From: Planococcus citri
Lineage: Eukaryota; Arthropoda; Insecta; Hemiptera; Pseudococcidae
NCBI RefSeq assembly: GCF_950023065.1
Contig: NC_088680.1
Coordinates: forward strand, 27,330,559-27,394,558
Direction of reading: 5' to 3'
DNA length: 64,000 nt
The first letter of the stretch is position 1. Every line of letters starts with the position of its first letter. The translations under genes were made by a program, and so were the position numbers. The notes below the pieces were generated by a model. The model had not been told where the DNA came from, searched no databases, and saw only the letters and a list, made by a program, of their open reading frames with translations. This document shows positions 34,551 to 47,599 of this stretch, one piece after another.

Positions 34551-34842
34551 AGGTATTGGTCCATCTGAAGGTAGTGCGTCCAAAATTGGTGCATTTTTTA
34601 AAGAAATACCCCTCCCTCCTTTCACAGACCATTGTTGGGATACAATGCACAATTTTTTAAAACCTAATAAAAACACAATATTTCAAAATTGGTTCATTGC
34701 TTGGTCAGAAGCTTTTATTTGGGACCAAGACATATACCTGCCGGCTGCCCACCTCTTGGAACACTTTTTCCTCAATAATTCGAAAGATATGATTGATAGC
34801 TTGTTTTTGAACTTATCTCGCAGAGTTTCAACAGCTCACTAA
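34551..34842 (+). CDS. Candidate terminal exon, uncharacterised
   Basis: A plausible acceptor (GACAATCATTTAG) precedes 97 codons ending TAA, whose last bases overlap AATAAA (34841-34846). The frame reads GPSEGSASKIGAFFKEIPLP, then FTDHCWDTMHNFLKPN, FQNWFIAWSEAFIWDQDIYL and HLLEHFFLNN. It is rich in Trp and His and does not look like random AT-rich translation. No upstream exon was found because the adjoining 1 kb is the fold-back element. It may be a real last exon or a fragment of an unknown mobile element gene. No family is recognised. Confidence 0.35.
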
Positions 34843-34849
34843 TAAACTT

Positions 34850-37800
34850 CGGGAAATGAAAAAATTTTGACGTATCCTTTTTTCCAAACAATTTCCTTTG
34901 AAATCCGTGAGAATGTACTCAAGTTCGAATTCCAAAACGACATCTTCCCCGTCGTTACATTTTCGTAGAAAGAAACAGTGAAATATACGATTTACGTTCT
35001 CTGGCACAGAACGTTCGTTTATTTACAACACAGCCTTTAACCATATACCTATCTATCTGCCTTCAATTGCAAATCACATTACTAGCAAAAGGTGAAAAAC
35101 TGGAACAAAATGGTTGAATCTTGTTCAACTGAACTGACGAAGCGTGAGAATAATACAAGAAATACTACACGAAGACGTCAGTGAATCACGTTTCCACACA
35201 AATGGCATATCAACACGACATATTGATAACATTCGAGCCGATACAAAATTTTGTCATTTTTTTTCATCGTCGCAAAATAAAACGTAAATATCTATTTTTG
35301 AGGTACATATCTCGAATGTTGGAATCAATGTGTCAAGTACATGACTATTGATTAGTGATACACACATATTGTAAAAGTAAAATGATGAAGTTTTACTAGG
35401 CCAGTGCTACATCTCGTCTCGTATACATAGGTCGTATCCGGAATTTTCATTCACGTAGAGATTAATAAAAATAACGATAGTCAAAGGTACACATAATGCA
35501 GCTCCAGCTATACCTGAAGCAGAATTGTATAGACTTTTCAGTACCTATCTATATGTTTTTCATTATGCATTTGTAAAGCTACCGGTATTTAATGAAATTC
35601 CATAACCGACTAACCCATAGGTTACATTCTAAACAGGTGAATAAGGCAGTCAAGGTATAGGTATCAGATATGATGTAGAAATATAATCCTATCAGTTTAC
35701 CGTTAAGTAATTCTCGGCTACTTTTTGATTTTTTTTTTATTCTTTTACTTTCGTGTCGCGGTCATATAGCGTAAGACACTTTCAAAATGAGTAGTAGGCC
35801 CAAGTCTATACAGCTAAGAAGTCGCTTTGGTGCTGAGAATTTCGTCCGTTAGAATTTTCCTACGTAGCCAATACTCAATTATATGCATGATCGAGAAAGT
35901 GTAAAAAAAACCTATCGATGTTAATTAGTCGGTTAATTGTACTGGTACGTTCGCCGACGTTTTCTTCGTTACTCATATCTATTTCATTAATCATTGTCCA
36001 ACTGCAATGGAAAGTATAAATCAATCGATGAGCATTTAAATCATTTCTCTTTTCGGTTGGCTAAAAAAAAAACATTTCGATTCGTAGAACAAAAGATGCA
36101 CGTGTAAATATTGAATTAACCGTTACACTTTTCTGATCGAGATAATATCGTCGCCGCGAGAATTAATTTGTCGTTTTTTTTCTTAATTTTATTATAAAAC
36201 GAACTACGGAATGTTTCGTAGATAGTTAATGAGTTCTTTTATTTAGGTATTTTTTTCACTTAAATTTCCTCTAGGTGCCTAGTTTATTGATCTCAGTCAT
36301 TTACGAGGATGTTTATTGGTTCAACGTTTATGTTTGACACAATTTCAAAAAATTTGTGAATTTTTTTTCTTCTTACAAAATGCATCACGTAGGTATGGTA
36401 CGAGTACATTATTTATTTTGACGTTTATGTTTCACTTTTAAAACGATTTGCAAAAATGACCACGTTAATGATAAATTATTTTACTCGAATTCTTTCATTT
36501 TCCCTTTTTTTTATAGCCTGCTACCTACTGTTGTCACGATGCGACGAAAAGAAAGTAAAATCTGAAAGAAAATATTCACGAATAATAATTTTTTTCAGAA
36601 TGATTGGTTTTGATTACTTAGGTATTAAATTAACGGTTCTGTTGTCCGAAAATCTACGATGGAAACCTCGTTGGTAGAATTTAAGAGGTCAACGAAATTC
36701 TGCAGAAGGTGGTTAGTGCCTCTGCCTACCTGCGTCATTGTTCCAAGAAATAACAGTTTTAAAATGATGTACCCTATACTCGATATCGATAATCATAGAT
36801 TGTGTAACAATTCCTTTTCAAAATTGTAAATAGGTAGTAGAGTAAATTTTACTTGAGATGAAAACAGAACATTAAACCGGTTTTATAGTTTAATCTTTTC
36901 TACTCGTTGTAATTTGACAGAAAAAACAATTATAGTCAATGATGAAGCGAGGAAATTTTTCAAGGTGGAGAGAAGCATAAATTGTACGAGTACTTGTAGG
37001 TAGGTATAAGATTAGACCGGAAGGAGGGGGTGGGAAGCCTGCATCAAGTGAGATCGAAAAAAAGTGTTCCTCGTGAGGGTGGGTCGTTATTGACTACATA
37101 TTTTATTGGAAAATTGCAGGAAAAATTTAGAATCACAGATTTTAACCACCAGTTTTCTACACATTGAAAATCAAAAACAATTTTTTTTTGATTTTTAACG
37201 TAAATTTTGAAATTTGAAACCCCTTGCAGCCTTTTAACCCCTCAAACCAGAATTTAGGCACTGAAAGCTCATTTTTGGATTTTTGGTGAATTTTTGGAAT
37301 GTTAGAAAATTCAAGAAGACTATTTTCATGACAATTTTTCAACTTTTTCTCGATTTTTTTTAAAAAACAAAATCAACCAATTGAATAATTACTTCAAATA
37401 AACGCTTCCTTTCCACTTTGAAAATGGCCAGTTTTAGGATTTATGGTGTTATATTCCTCAAGTTTGAACTCAATAAAATTCGAGAGTTTAAGTTTAAAAA
37501 TTTAATTTGATAAATTTTAGATATAAATTTACAAGATTTTGGGTAAAAATAATAAAAGATCTAATTAAATAAAAAAATCTAAATTTACTGTTGAATTTGG
37601 AAAATGTTTAAATCCTTATTTACACAAATGAAAAAATTTGAAATTAAAGTTTAGGTGAAGTAAGGCAAAACTTATTAAACTAAAGTTTAAATAAATACAT
37701 AAAACTCCAAAAAGGAGACTTACCAATGTTGAAAATTAGACAGGAAATCTCTGGTGCCATAAATGGGGTTGCAAACCAAAAATCGGAATTCTCAAATGGT

Positions 37801-38845
37801 CTCGTGAAAAATTATAAAATTGCACAATAAAAAACGTCAGTTGACTAGAGAGTAAAAATAATTGACCAATAAATTGATTCGCGAATAAATTCAATGAATC
37901 TCCGAAAAAAATGATACTTGGAAATTAGTAAACAAAATAAATAAAAACCGTGAACTTGAAAATTTGATAAGTAAGTAAGTACTAGAAAATTCAGTAGTCG
38001 CAAAACGAACCATTAAGGCGTTGAATAGAACTCGAAGTATCTATTTTTGTGATCTAAAAACAACTGAGGATTTGTAAACTCACCCTAATTGTATTTATAA
38101 TAAAATTTGGTTCGTTTTTGAGAGGGAGGGCTTTGAATTGGTCAAATTGGTAAGATAGTTTGATTTAAATTCATTTTGGGAAAGGATCAAAAAGGATGCG
38201 CAATTTCGAAAAGCAAGTGACATTTATGACATCTAAAAATTGCAATTTGGAGGGTGAGTGTGCGACAAATGAAAAAGGGTTACAATTCTGAATAATTAGT
38301 AAGTGATAAAAAAGTTGTAAATGTCCTCAGTCATGTCAATGTTTTGAATGTACTTGTGGTTTATTTTAAAGGGGTTTAAAAAGTACTAGGAGACATTAGA
38401 GCTCATTAGCTCTTGTACAAATTGTTGCAAGTGTCATCATTTTATTATGAGAAATATTAATGTTATTCAAATTTTGGGTTTTTATCATATTGAAAATGGT
38501 CGCGAGCAGTCAAGCACGAGGCAAAAACGTGAGCCCGGAGCCATAAAGGTTTCAGATTTGAATTTTATAAGCTCTAAATTATTGTGTGAATCGGGGGTGG
38601 CTGTGGGAATCGAAGAGCCCACAACTATAAATTTTTACTGTTCATTAATTGACTTGAGAATTGTGGGTAAGTGTTTGATTTTAAATTTACACCGCTTAAT
38701 GAGTTTTGAAAGCGTGAGTAAATATTTTGATTTAGAGTTTTAATTGAATTAGGGGATGACCGAATTAAACCTATTAGTGACGTGATTAAAGTTAGCAGAT
38801 GAATTATACCTACTGATGAAATCTAGCCAGAATATTACAATGGAC
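34850..38845. other. AT-rich intronic or intergenic DNA
   Basis: No firm gene. A plus-strand ATG at 36456 opens MTTLMINYFTRILSFSLFF, then ACYLLLSRCDEKK, which looks like a signal peptide. The frame runs on into low-complexity sequence and its possible donor (AAA/GTAAAA) is weak. The rest is ORF noise. Confidence 0.35.
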
Positions 38846-38847
38846 TA

Positions 38848-39325
38848 TGAAACTTCCAGCGAGTTTTCACTTTTCTCCAGGAATTTAAAATCGCTCAGGA
38901 AAGACCAGAAATGAGCTTCAGCATGTGGTTTCAACTTTTTGGTTGATGCTCAATGGGCAGTGGGTGCCCTCTCGACCATTTTAGGTGGTTATCGTGAAGT
39001 GTACGTTCGAAAGTTTTGATCAATTTTGTAAGTTCCAGAAAATGCAAAAAAATCAAATTTCAATGAAGATACATACCTATAGAGCATTTTTTATGACAAG
39101 ATACATATATTGCCTGGTGTGTCTACAGGATCACCTGACTGGGAAACAATGCAATTTGGCCGTTTTGGAACTTCCAGTGAGTTTTCAAATTTTTCCTGAA
39201 ATTTCAAATCGCTCTGGAAGGACCAAACATGAACTTTAGCACCTATAACTTTGGTCGGATGCTTATTCAACACTCTCCCGCGATCGTTTGAAGTGGTTAC
39301 CATGAAATTTCAGGAGTACCACTTC
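38848..39325. repeat. Second locus of the paired 165-bp module
   Basis: Two copies (38848 on and 39165 on) share with 26685-27165 the order AACTTCCAG(C/T)GAGTTTTCA, AAATCGCTC, GACCA.. and a TTATTCAACACTCTC / GGTGCCCTCTCGACC block followed by GGTTA(C/T)C. The spacing of about 315 bp is the same as at the first locus. Confidence 0.6.
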
Positions 39326-39329
39326 AGAA

Positions 39330-42300
39330 CTGAATTTTTGACCAAGTCAACTATGTAGTTGATTATTTTTATACTTACGTTATACGCCTTCTTACCTCCT
39401 TTGAATATGTGATTTTTTAAATTTTTTCTTGAATTATTCACTGAAATCGCTCCATAAAACGTTAAAATCAACTTCGGCTTCTGAAAATAATTTGGGTCTA
39501 AGATGTAGGAAAGTTTACTCAGAAACTTTCAAGAGTACTTACCAACTTGGCATATCTAGGTATACCTAGCTAAGCATTATGTAATTTGAAAATGAAATAT
39601 GAAACCAGAAGGTGCTTGTACATATGAATACGTCATTGCAGCTGTAAATTTTTTCCATTACAAACATCCCGTCGCGAATTTACCGCGACAGTATCGCGAA
39701 TAAATCTCAAGAATGTTTATCGGTCAAGATTCCAAGATGGTCGGCTACACATATGCAGCTACGAAGAAGTTATTCGTCTGGTCTGCGTATCTTGTATGAA
39801 AATTGGTATCGTTTGCCGGATGTCTGACAGTCTATAGAAAAAGTAACGTTTACCTTCAAACGTGAAATGTTCTTGACATTTTTTTTCTCTCTTTAGATAT
39901 TTTCGATTTTCAGACTATGTAGAATTTCAAACAAAAATATTTTTTTTTTTACGTTTGCGTTTCATTTTTTGCAAGATTTCTCAATATTCTTATAGTTAGA
40001 TACCTACTGGATGGACTTGTATTATAGCATTACCATTGTAATGTTATTTTATTTCATCGATACTTAATTTCTCTATTTTTATACAATCGAGTGTACGTAC
40101 GTAAGTGTAGTATCGTATATACCTGCCTATAGTATACCCATCTGTTGGAAAGCCAAAAAATAGGTACTGTATATTCCGCAGCAAATACCCAACAAGGTGA
40201 TGAAAGTTAATCGGCATATTTTAACGTTTTCTCAATGGGACTTGCTATGTAGTACTGCAGTCCAGGTATATGGAAGTTGCCTCATATGGATGTGGAAAAA
40301 TTTCATTTCTTTCAAAATCTACCTACCTGCTCATTCGTCTGTAATCGATGATCGATTCATTAAATCATAATCGATGTAGAGATATCAATTACCAAGGTCG
40401 CGTTTTAATTTCGGTGTGGTTTTATTATCGATCATAGATTGGCACCTATTACGTCAAAAAGGTTACCGTTGAATATGGTGGAATCGCTGGATCGAGAGAA
40501 CATAGCAATTCTATTACATATAAGTATAGAATCTGCAAAATAAGTAACTCGAAACATTTCAAATTTTACGTAGCTTTTTATTCGATCGAGAATTTTATCG
40601 TCTAGAAATAATAGTCAAACTACCTAATGAAACCGATAGGTATCATTTGAATAGACATCCGTTAAAGAAGAATTAGGTAAGTCGTCTTTAACGGTTCAAT
40701 GTGTAGAGCTGAAGAACTCATCGACACGTTTTGCGCCTTCTTATACCTAAATTATTGTGCAACTACTCGAAAATAACTGGACCAAGTCGACTGCTGTTTT
40801 GAATGTTTCACTGATAACGGTCCGTTATTTGTGACGTTTTCAATTATGTATTTTGGATAATGAAAACATTAAGTAATTCTTGGTCACGATGGCCGGGTCA
40901 TTGATATAATAATTAATTCAGTTAGAGATATATTTGATAACTCGTCGATGAGTTTGTTGAATATTTTTGGTCAGCTTTGGTTTTGTGAAATTACTGAAAA
41001 TGTTTGGGAAAATTACCCGAACGGTTTTCTCTTCGTTTATTATTATTTTTTAAATAATTTATTTAAAACGTCAATCAACGAATTTAAAATTTATTTATTT
41101 TTTATCGCTCATATGCCAAGTACTTCGTCAAAGTCGAAAATAATTTTAAAGAAATCGACCACTCGGCTTGAATTTTATGCAGGCATTTAAATTAAATCGA
41201 TTAAATAATAATTTATACTTTTTCCTGGCTCGAATATCTCATACCTATGCAACGGTCCCCGTACGCTTTTACGTTAAAAGAATAACTGAAAATATACATT
41301 TTTTTTCTCTTCGAAAACAATATGTCATACGAGAAATGTGGACGATTAATTGTATATTAATGAGTGAAAGTGAACAATAAATGTACATTTAAAGATTAAA
41401 TTTATTAAGGTATTCGATTACCTACTCGTCGTATGGCGATTTGCAAGCACAATCGTATTACGATTTTGATCCAATGTCGACACATATGGTTTTGATTGAT
41501 GACGTGAAAAAAATCATTTCCAATCTGATATTATCTCACGGCGAGGGATCCATTGAAATCTGATAAAGTACTTACTTATTAAACTTTCAATCGTCGAAAA
41601 CCAATTTTCACTCGAGTGTTCATGGACGTTTGGGTTCAGGTTCAGGGTTGGTGAGATGTGTGAGTTGGAAAGGGTCGTTGATCTGATTTTGGAAGAAAAA
41701 TATGTGGAATTGACTCGTTAAAAATGTAGAAGCTTTCGTAGACTTGGTTTCGAAGACATTTTCTTACAGTTTTATTCTCTATTTTTTTTTTTTTTTTTTT
41801 TTTTTGTAAATTTTGTAATTACTAATTAGCTACATAATTCTGCTCTATTTTTGCTACTGAATTGTTCCAAATTTAATTCAACAAATTATTTCTAAAATCT
41901 AATTCTCCATTTTTTTTCAAAGTTGAAATTTTTTGGTGAAAATACCAAAGTTTTATTCTCTTTTGGGTATTTTCATTTTCACTAGAATCTTTATTCGATT
42001 TATTTTTTATCACCTACAATAAGCAATGTACTACTCATGTCTCTAACTTACTACCTGAATCAATTTGATCCCTTCTAAAAATACATATAATAATCCTGAT
42101 ACCTAAGACCATTCGTCTTTACGTGCTTTCAAAAAGTTACCACCAAATGAGTTTGATAAATTATTTTTTTGACCTTTAACATTTTATGTAACAAATCATC
42201 CACCTAAGTAATCTGTATACTCCTAGACCTAGCCTATACGTTGGTAAAAGGTAAAAGTAAAATGTGAGACGAATACATTTTTCAAATGAGAATTTAAAAC

Positions 42301-43015
42301 ACCATCATATCTACCTGCTCCGTGCTTATAATTAATAACGTTTACTCATTTTAATTGATAGATCAATTAAGAATGAGTGACTTGCAGTATTGTTTTTAAA
42401 GTTACTACAGGCAGGTAGTACATAGATATGAATTAGAGTAATTATCTATATTGGTTAGAGTACACATTATAAGCTATATAGGCATATGTAATACCCGAGC
42501 CTATATTTTATGTTAGGTACAGAAGACTTTCTTCGAAATCATTTTCTAGTATATTACAAAATGTGGTTTGTTTAAAAATTTCCATACATGTGCAATATAC
42601 ATATAGCCAACATGGATTTAAAATCATGCTATACCAGTGACGCGTGAATGTGGAGAAGGTAGGAGTATGAGCTTGGATGATTTTTATGGTAAATATGGCA
42701 TAAGTAACCGCGTTGTAGAACGTGAGATTTTATGCTTTAATCAATGACTGCGGTTCACATTTCGTCTACCTACATCTATCTCTTCGTAACCACGAAGTGC
42801 AAGGTTGGTTCTACATGCAATCGGCTGTAAAATTGGAATTAATTTGATCGAGAGCAAAAATTATATATTTTTGCTTGTTTTGGAAGAACATTCTGTATTA
42901 TGATCCTTTCTTTTTTTTTCACTAAAAAATAGAAATTGAATAGCTAGGTAATACTTGATCTAATTGTGAGTGCATGGATAATTCATAGAAGTAGATATGT
43001 AATGTTCTAATGTAG
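39330..43015. other. AT-rich intronic or intergenic DNA
   Basis: No gene supported. A 24-nt poly(T) run lies at 41782-41805. Short ORFs lack motifs and splice signals. Confidence 0.4.
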
Positions 43016-43016
43016 G

Positions 43017-43600
43017 ATGGGTTGCAGAAAAAAGTCAGCGGATTTCGACCAAATTCTGCAAACATCTTCATTTCGAGTTGAAAATTACCCCCAAAAAATT
43101 CAGCTCCGGAGATGCCCTTGGATGGGAGATATGGACTCTCAAAAAGGGAGCATGGCAATAAGTAATGACCAAGAAATTGGTATCAAAATTTTCCCTAAGT
43201 TTCAGGAATGATATCTTTTAAAATTTCAGCATCATTGATGCGAAATATTTGCAAAGAAAAAATTTTCAAAACACTAAATTCAGAAATACGCGATTTTAAA
43301 ATTTTTAACCGCTCAGTAGAATCCTATAAAAGTGGTCTTGGATTTCGGCGTACATATTAGTAGTTCGAAGCAGAACCTCAAATACTTTCATTTGATACTG
43401 GACCATTTTTCTCAAAACAGGTTGGGCAGGGCCGAGAGCGAAAAACGCCATTTTTTCGAAAATATGCTCTCTTTGAGGGCTCATATCTCTCCTCCAAGGG
43501 CACCTTCGAAGCTAAAAAAATTTTCAAATAATTTTCAAATCAAAATGAATCTTTTTGCTGACTTTGGTCAGAACTCGCTGATTTTTTTGGCTATGGAGGG
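43017..43600. repeat. Copy of the 8.65-kb dispersed repeat family
   Basis: Carries CCGCTCAGTAGAATCCTATAAAAGTGGTCTTGGATTTCG and two CCTCCAAGGGC / GATGCCCTTGGATGGGAG blocks related to 8650-9530 and 58250-58850. ORFs here are shadows. Confidence 0.5.
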
Positions 43601-43699
43601 GAGGGGTGAGATCAACCCTGATGTTTCTGAAACAGGTGGGGAGTTATTGTATAGGCTCAGTTTGAAGTGCCTTTGAACCAGTTTTAATGTAGCCTGGTA

Positions 43700-44855
43700 T
43701 TGTCTTTTTTTTCTAGCAGTAAAATGTACGTAATAGAAAAGTAGGGCGAATGGGGCGAAGTTTTCTCCGCAAAGAAAGTTTTAAATCATGGATTGGGTAT
43801 ATGTTTTGCTTTAAACTTGATGATGAAATGTCATAAATGGACACTCTGCGTGGTCTTATTCGTTTTACAAAAATGCCAGAATGCCATTTTTAAAGTTTGA
43901 CGTAATTTTATTGTTTCGTTGAATTTTTTTTAAGTTTTTAAAAGTCAGACTTATGATGAACAGTATAAAAGTCTACTCATTAACTCCAATATTGATCAAA
44001 ATATCAGTGCAGATTTTATCGACATTTAATCATTTTCGAGTATTTTTATGTCATTTTCAACCGTTTTAGTGAGTCTGATTTCCTTTTGGTGATTTTCAGA
44101 GATGTTATTGCTTTTTTTTTGTTTTAGTGATTTTTCGTATACTTACTTGATATATTTTCAACCTTTTTTCAAGCATTTTTGGCAAATTTTACAGAAAATT
44201 TATAATCAATAATTTTTTGTTAATTGATTTTAATGCTTTTTCGAGTGTTTTTACTTTTTACATTATTTTCACGCGTTCTTAGGATTACTCGATGGATTTT
44301 TGGCAAACTTGACTATAACATAATTTTTTGGAGATTTATAATAAGTTCAATGTTTCTACTGGTGTTCAGAATAAGCTTCAACAAAGTTTAAAATAGGTAA
44401 GTATGTATGTATCAAATAGGGACTTTTTACTGGATTTTCATCATTTTTATGGTAGGTAATTTTCAGAAATTTAAAATGTTTTTTACCATAATTTACGTCA
44501 TTTTAACACGCTTTCAGCACTTCTTCGCAAAGAGTCGGTCAATTTTGCTGGAAAACTCGTCATTTTTTGGTCATTTTTAGTGACTTTAGGATTGAATTTT
44601 AATCATTTTTTGTGAATTTATTTTGTTTTTGATTTCTAATTATTTTACCTGTGGTCAGAAATGAGAAAAGGTTTCGATGAAACTTTAGGTAGATATGCAT
44701 TTTTGTGTTGAAATTTACCAAATTTTACAACAGATTTTTCATCTTTTTCTGGAAGCTCACGACTTCTCATGTAGTGGTTTATGATAGATCACATGAAACA
44801 TATTTCAAAAATCCCAAAAATCACGACAAATTGAGACTTGAAATTCTTCAAAACT
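43700..44855. other. AT-rich DNA with low-grade internal repetition
   Basis: Many TTTTTGGTCATTTT- and GATTTTCAG-type words recur at irregular spacing, suggesting an old decayed tandem repeat. No gene. Confidence 0.35.
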
Positions 44856-44859
44856 TCTC

Positions 44860-45110
44860 AAAAAAAAGTTTCAATAGACGTTTCTGATTTCATGCCGAAA
44901 TTTTGACCACTTTTTGTAGGTTCTATTCTTGTATAAATGATACCTTTTTTCAGAACTCCAGGAAAACATGACCCAATTTTGGGCACAAAATTCTTCAAAA
45001 CTTGGCAAAAAATATATTCTTGAAATATTTCAATTTTTCTCAAAATTTCAACGCATTTTGGTAGGTTGCAAGAACACTCCTGAATAATCCTACAACATTT
45101 TATTTATGTA
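44860..45110. repeat. Two units of a 120-130-bp tandem repeat family
   Basis: Units contain TTTTGACCACTTTTTGTAGGTT, GAAAA(C/T)CATGACCCAATTTTGGG and CACAAAATTCTTCAAAACTT. The same units are amplified at 49680-50560. Confidence 0.5.
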
Positions 45111-45145
45111 CTTACTATGAAACTGGAATGGGCGCGACTTTTAAA

Positions 45146-45469
45146 CAGGATGTCTAAAAAAAACTCCCACACAAAAAATTCATGACTTTTTCATGACCTG
45201 TTTTTCACATTTTTACCGCATGAAAATACCCCCTCACCCCACCCCCCAATTGAATGACTTGAAACTGTGAGATTTTTTAAAAATTTGTAAGCAAGTAGGT
45301 TGTATTTCACATTTTTCATTTTTCTAATTTTTTGAACAAATTTTCTATTTTTATTTTATTTTATGGGCATTTTAAAATTTTTTCAAAATTTATGACTTTT
45401 TCATGACTTTTTATGACTTTTATGAGCACCTACCAAAATTCATGACTTTCATGACCGTTGGACACCCTG
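45146..45469. mobile_element. MITE-like element with CAGGRTGTCYAA ends
   Basis: Left end CAGGATGTCTAA and right end TTGGACACCCTG are inverted repeats. The interior is rich in ATGACTTTTTCATGAC words. No clear target duplication. A diverged relative lies at 48725-49008. Confidence 0.45.
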
Positions 45470-45479
45470 TTGAAATATA

Positions 45480-46511
45480 AAAAAACGTACTTAGCTCAGC
45501 GGTCATCTATCCTAAGAAGCCTACTTCTTCACAACGACTCGTCCATTTTTGACCTCTTTCATTAAAATAATTCTACAGCCTACAAATGAAGAAACTTTCA
45601 AAAAAAAAAACCAATGATACCTATACTTTACACCAATTCGAACCAAAATTGGCATTAAACTTCTCACTCATATTGTTACTAATCATTCTGCAAGCTGGCA
45701 AACGTGACCAGTTAGTTATATCAGGTATATCTACAATCTACTCACTACTTACCTCTCTAAATATACCTACAGGTGCAACCGATAATAAGAGCAAATCCGA
45801 TGAATTCTTCTCTATTTTCATTATAAACTACTCTGCTACCGCATTATATTCACCAATACCCAATAATTACGATAGAGGATCGAGCATGCAACTCGAATCT
45901 CAAGTTTTCTCGCCCATATATATCTATTGGTAGGTAATATGTACCATAAGATAAACCGTTTATGTATAGAAGTACGCGCACGTATTTTGAATTTTTGGAA
46001 TTTTGAAGGTAAATTGTAGCGTATAGAAAAGTGAAAAAACCGGTTTCCTACGGAAAGTATGTTAATTCACCACCACCGAAATTCCAAATTAGGAAAAAGT
46101 ACCTCGCAGCGAATACACGTAACGGTACTCCCTTATGTCTCGGTACTTATCATTGAAATACCTACATTATATTATGCTCGCATCTTTTTCTTTCTTATAT
46201 TGTCGTGTCGGTTAATTTTCAATAGTCATTGAATGTTGGGGTTTAACGTACTAGAGTAATAGTAAAACTGCCCATAGTCAGAGTCACCCATGTTGCCTAT
46301 CAAAACACTGTAAAAATGTTGGGTAAGGTATGCGAAATGATTTTTTTTTTTTTTTGTTCAAATTCGAACCATTTCCATCAATACTGAACAGTGAACACTC
46401 ACGTCAGAAAGACTCGTACACGACGCCCAACGATTGTTACTTTATTCACGGTTCATCTTCTGAGCATAGATGGGAGAAACGTGGAGGGGGATTTATATCA
46501 TAATTATTCCA
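45480..46511. other. No firm gene
   Basis: A 115-codon plus-strand frame at 45586-45933 has a hydrophobic segment (NFSLILLLIILQ) but also homopolymer-derived Lys runs and internal acceptor-like sites (ATACCTACAG). I cannot decide whether any part is coding. Confidence 0.3.
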
Positions 46512-46906
46512 TACTGTGATAGTGATGTTGATATTTAGAAAAATTTTATATCGATATATCACGATATTTTTCCAACAGATATCGATATATCGACGATATA
46601 TCGATATCTTCAATATTGCCTTCAAAGTACCTATTTTTCCCATTTGTATACTCAGTCATTTAAGTTTAATTGCGAATTAACAACTGCAAAAAATTTGGTA
46701 CGACAAAAAGTTTTTTTATAGATTTTTAAATTTCTTTCTAATTTCAATTTTTACTCATATTTTTGGCTGTTTTCGTGCATTTTTTCCTCAATTTTTGACG
46801 ATACGATATATCGTCGATATTGATTTTTCATATCGATATGTCGATATTGGATCTCATATCGATATATCGTTTAAGATATCGATATATCAACACCACTATA
46901 CTGTGA
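46512..46906. mobile_element. hAT-like MITE with a perfect 8-bp target duplication
   Basis: The element spans 46520-46898 (379 bp), with ends TAGTGATGTTGATAT and the complement of ATATCAACACCACTA. It is flanked on both sides by TACTGTGA (46512-46519 and 46899-46906). Subterminal zones are dense arrays of ATATCGAT in both orientations. The 8-bp duplication is the hallmark of hAT transposition. No ORF of note, so it is non-autonomous. Confidence 0.85.
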
Positions 46907-47256
46907 TTTTTGATTTTACGCTGCACACAACGTACAGCTGTCAACGTGTTTAGCATAATTTAAAAGATACCTAACTGACAAATATTCCAAGTTACGCGTT
47001 GCGGAATAAGAAATTATATTAATTTGCTGTGCGTTGAACTCGCATCGTTGTTTTTCACGTTCCAAGAGAAGAGCAGAGAGCCCATCGCGTAGATGACTAT
47101 AGAGGTATAGAATATAGGATAGGAACACGGTATAGGTATTGACCATCGTGCCAACAGCCAGCCATAGGTGTGTCTAAAAAGTCGAAGTTCGAGTTTATCG
47201 AGTCTTCTCGGTAATTGTTATTAGCGGTTAGTCGAGTTGAACCGGCGACGACGTTA

Positions 47257-47587
47257 ATGGATCAGAATCAGAAATCAATAGGTATGCGAGAAAATCGCCG
47301 TTCTGGCTTGTATAGGAAATTTCGCGCCTGTTGGAAAAATTCGATCATTTCTGACGATCAGTGCCCACGTAGTAGTGGTAATGATTCGTTGACCAATTCA
47401 TTCACCTCGTGCCACACCGTGGTCCTCTCTCGATTTAAATTACGCAACTGCGAATACCTTAATTCCACCCATTTAATTCATTTTCACTCGAATGCTCTCG
47501 AAGAAACCATTAAAATTCTAGATTTATGTACACGTATAATACACAATTCGTCCACGACCAATGTACTCGTAGTACATAAAGAGGCAG
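47257..47587 (+). CDS. Candidate first coding exon, uncharacterised
   Basis: The ATG (context TTAATGG) opens 110 codons plus one base, ending at GGCAG/GTAAGC, a strong donor. The upstream 90 bp are GC-richer and free of repeats, fitting a 5' leader. The frame begins MDQNQKSIGMRENRRSGLY, is basic at the N-terminus (RKFRACWKN), then Ser/Asn-rich, and later has ALEETIKILDLCTRIIHN. There is no signal peptide or membrane helix. No family is recognised. The next exon would be downstream and may lie outside the window, in line with the recursive-type junction at 61151. It could also be a chance ORF with a chance donor. Confidence 0.4.
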
Positions 47588-47599
47588 GTAAGCGTATGC

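Noticed and set aside
36456..36677. Signal-peptide-like ORF start (MTTLMINYFTRILSFSLFF)
   Set aside because: The donor is weak, the flanks are AT-rich and hydrophobic frames arise easily there; not strong enough for a gene call.
45586..45933. 115-codon ORF with a hydrophobic segment
   Set aside because: Begins in an A-run, crosses acceptor-like sites and has no motif; undecidable from sequence alone.
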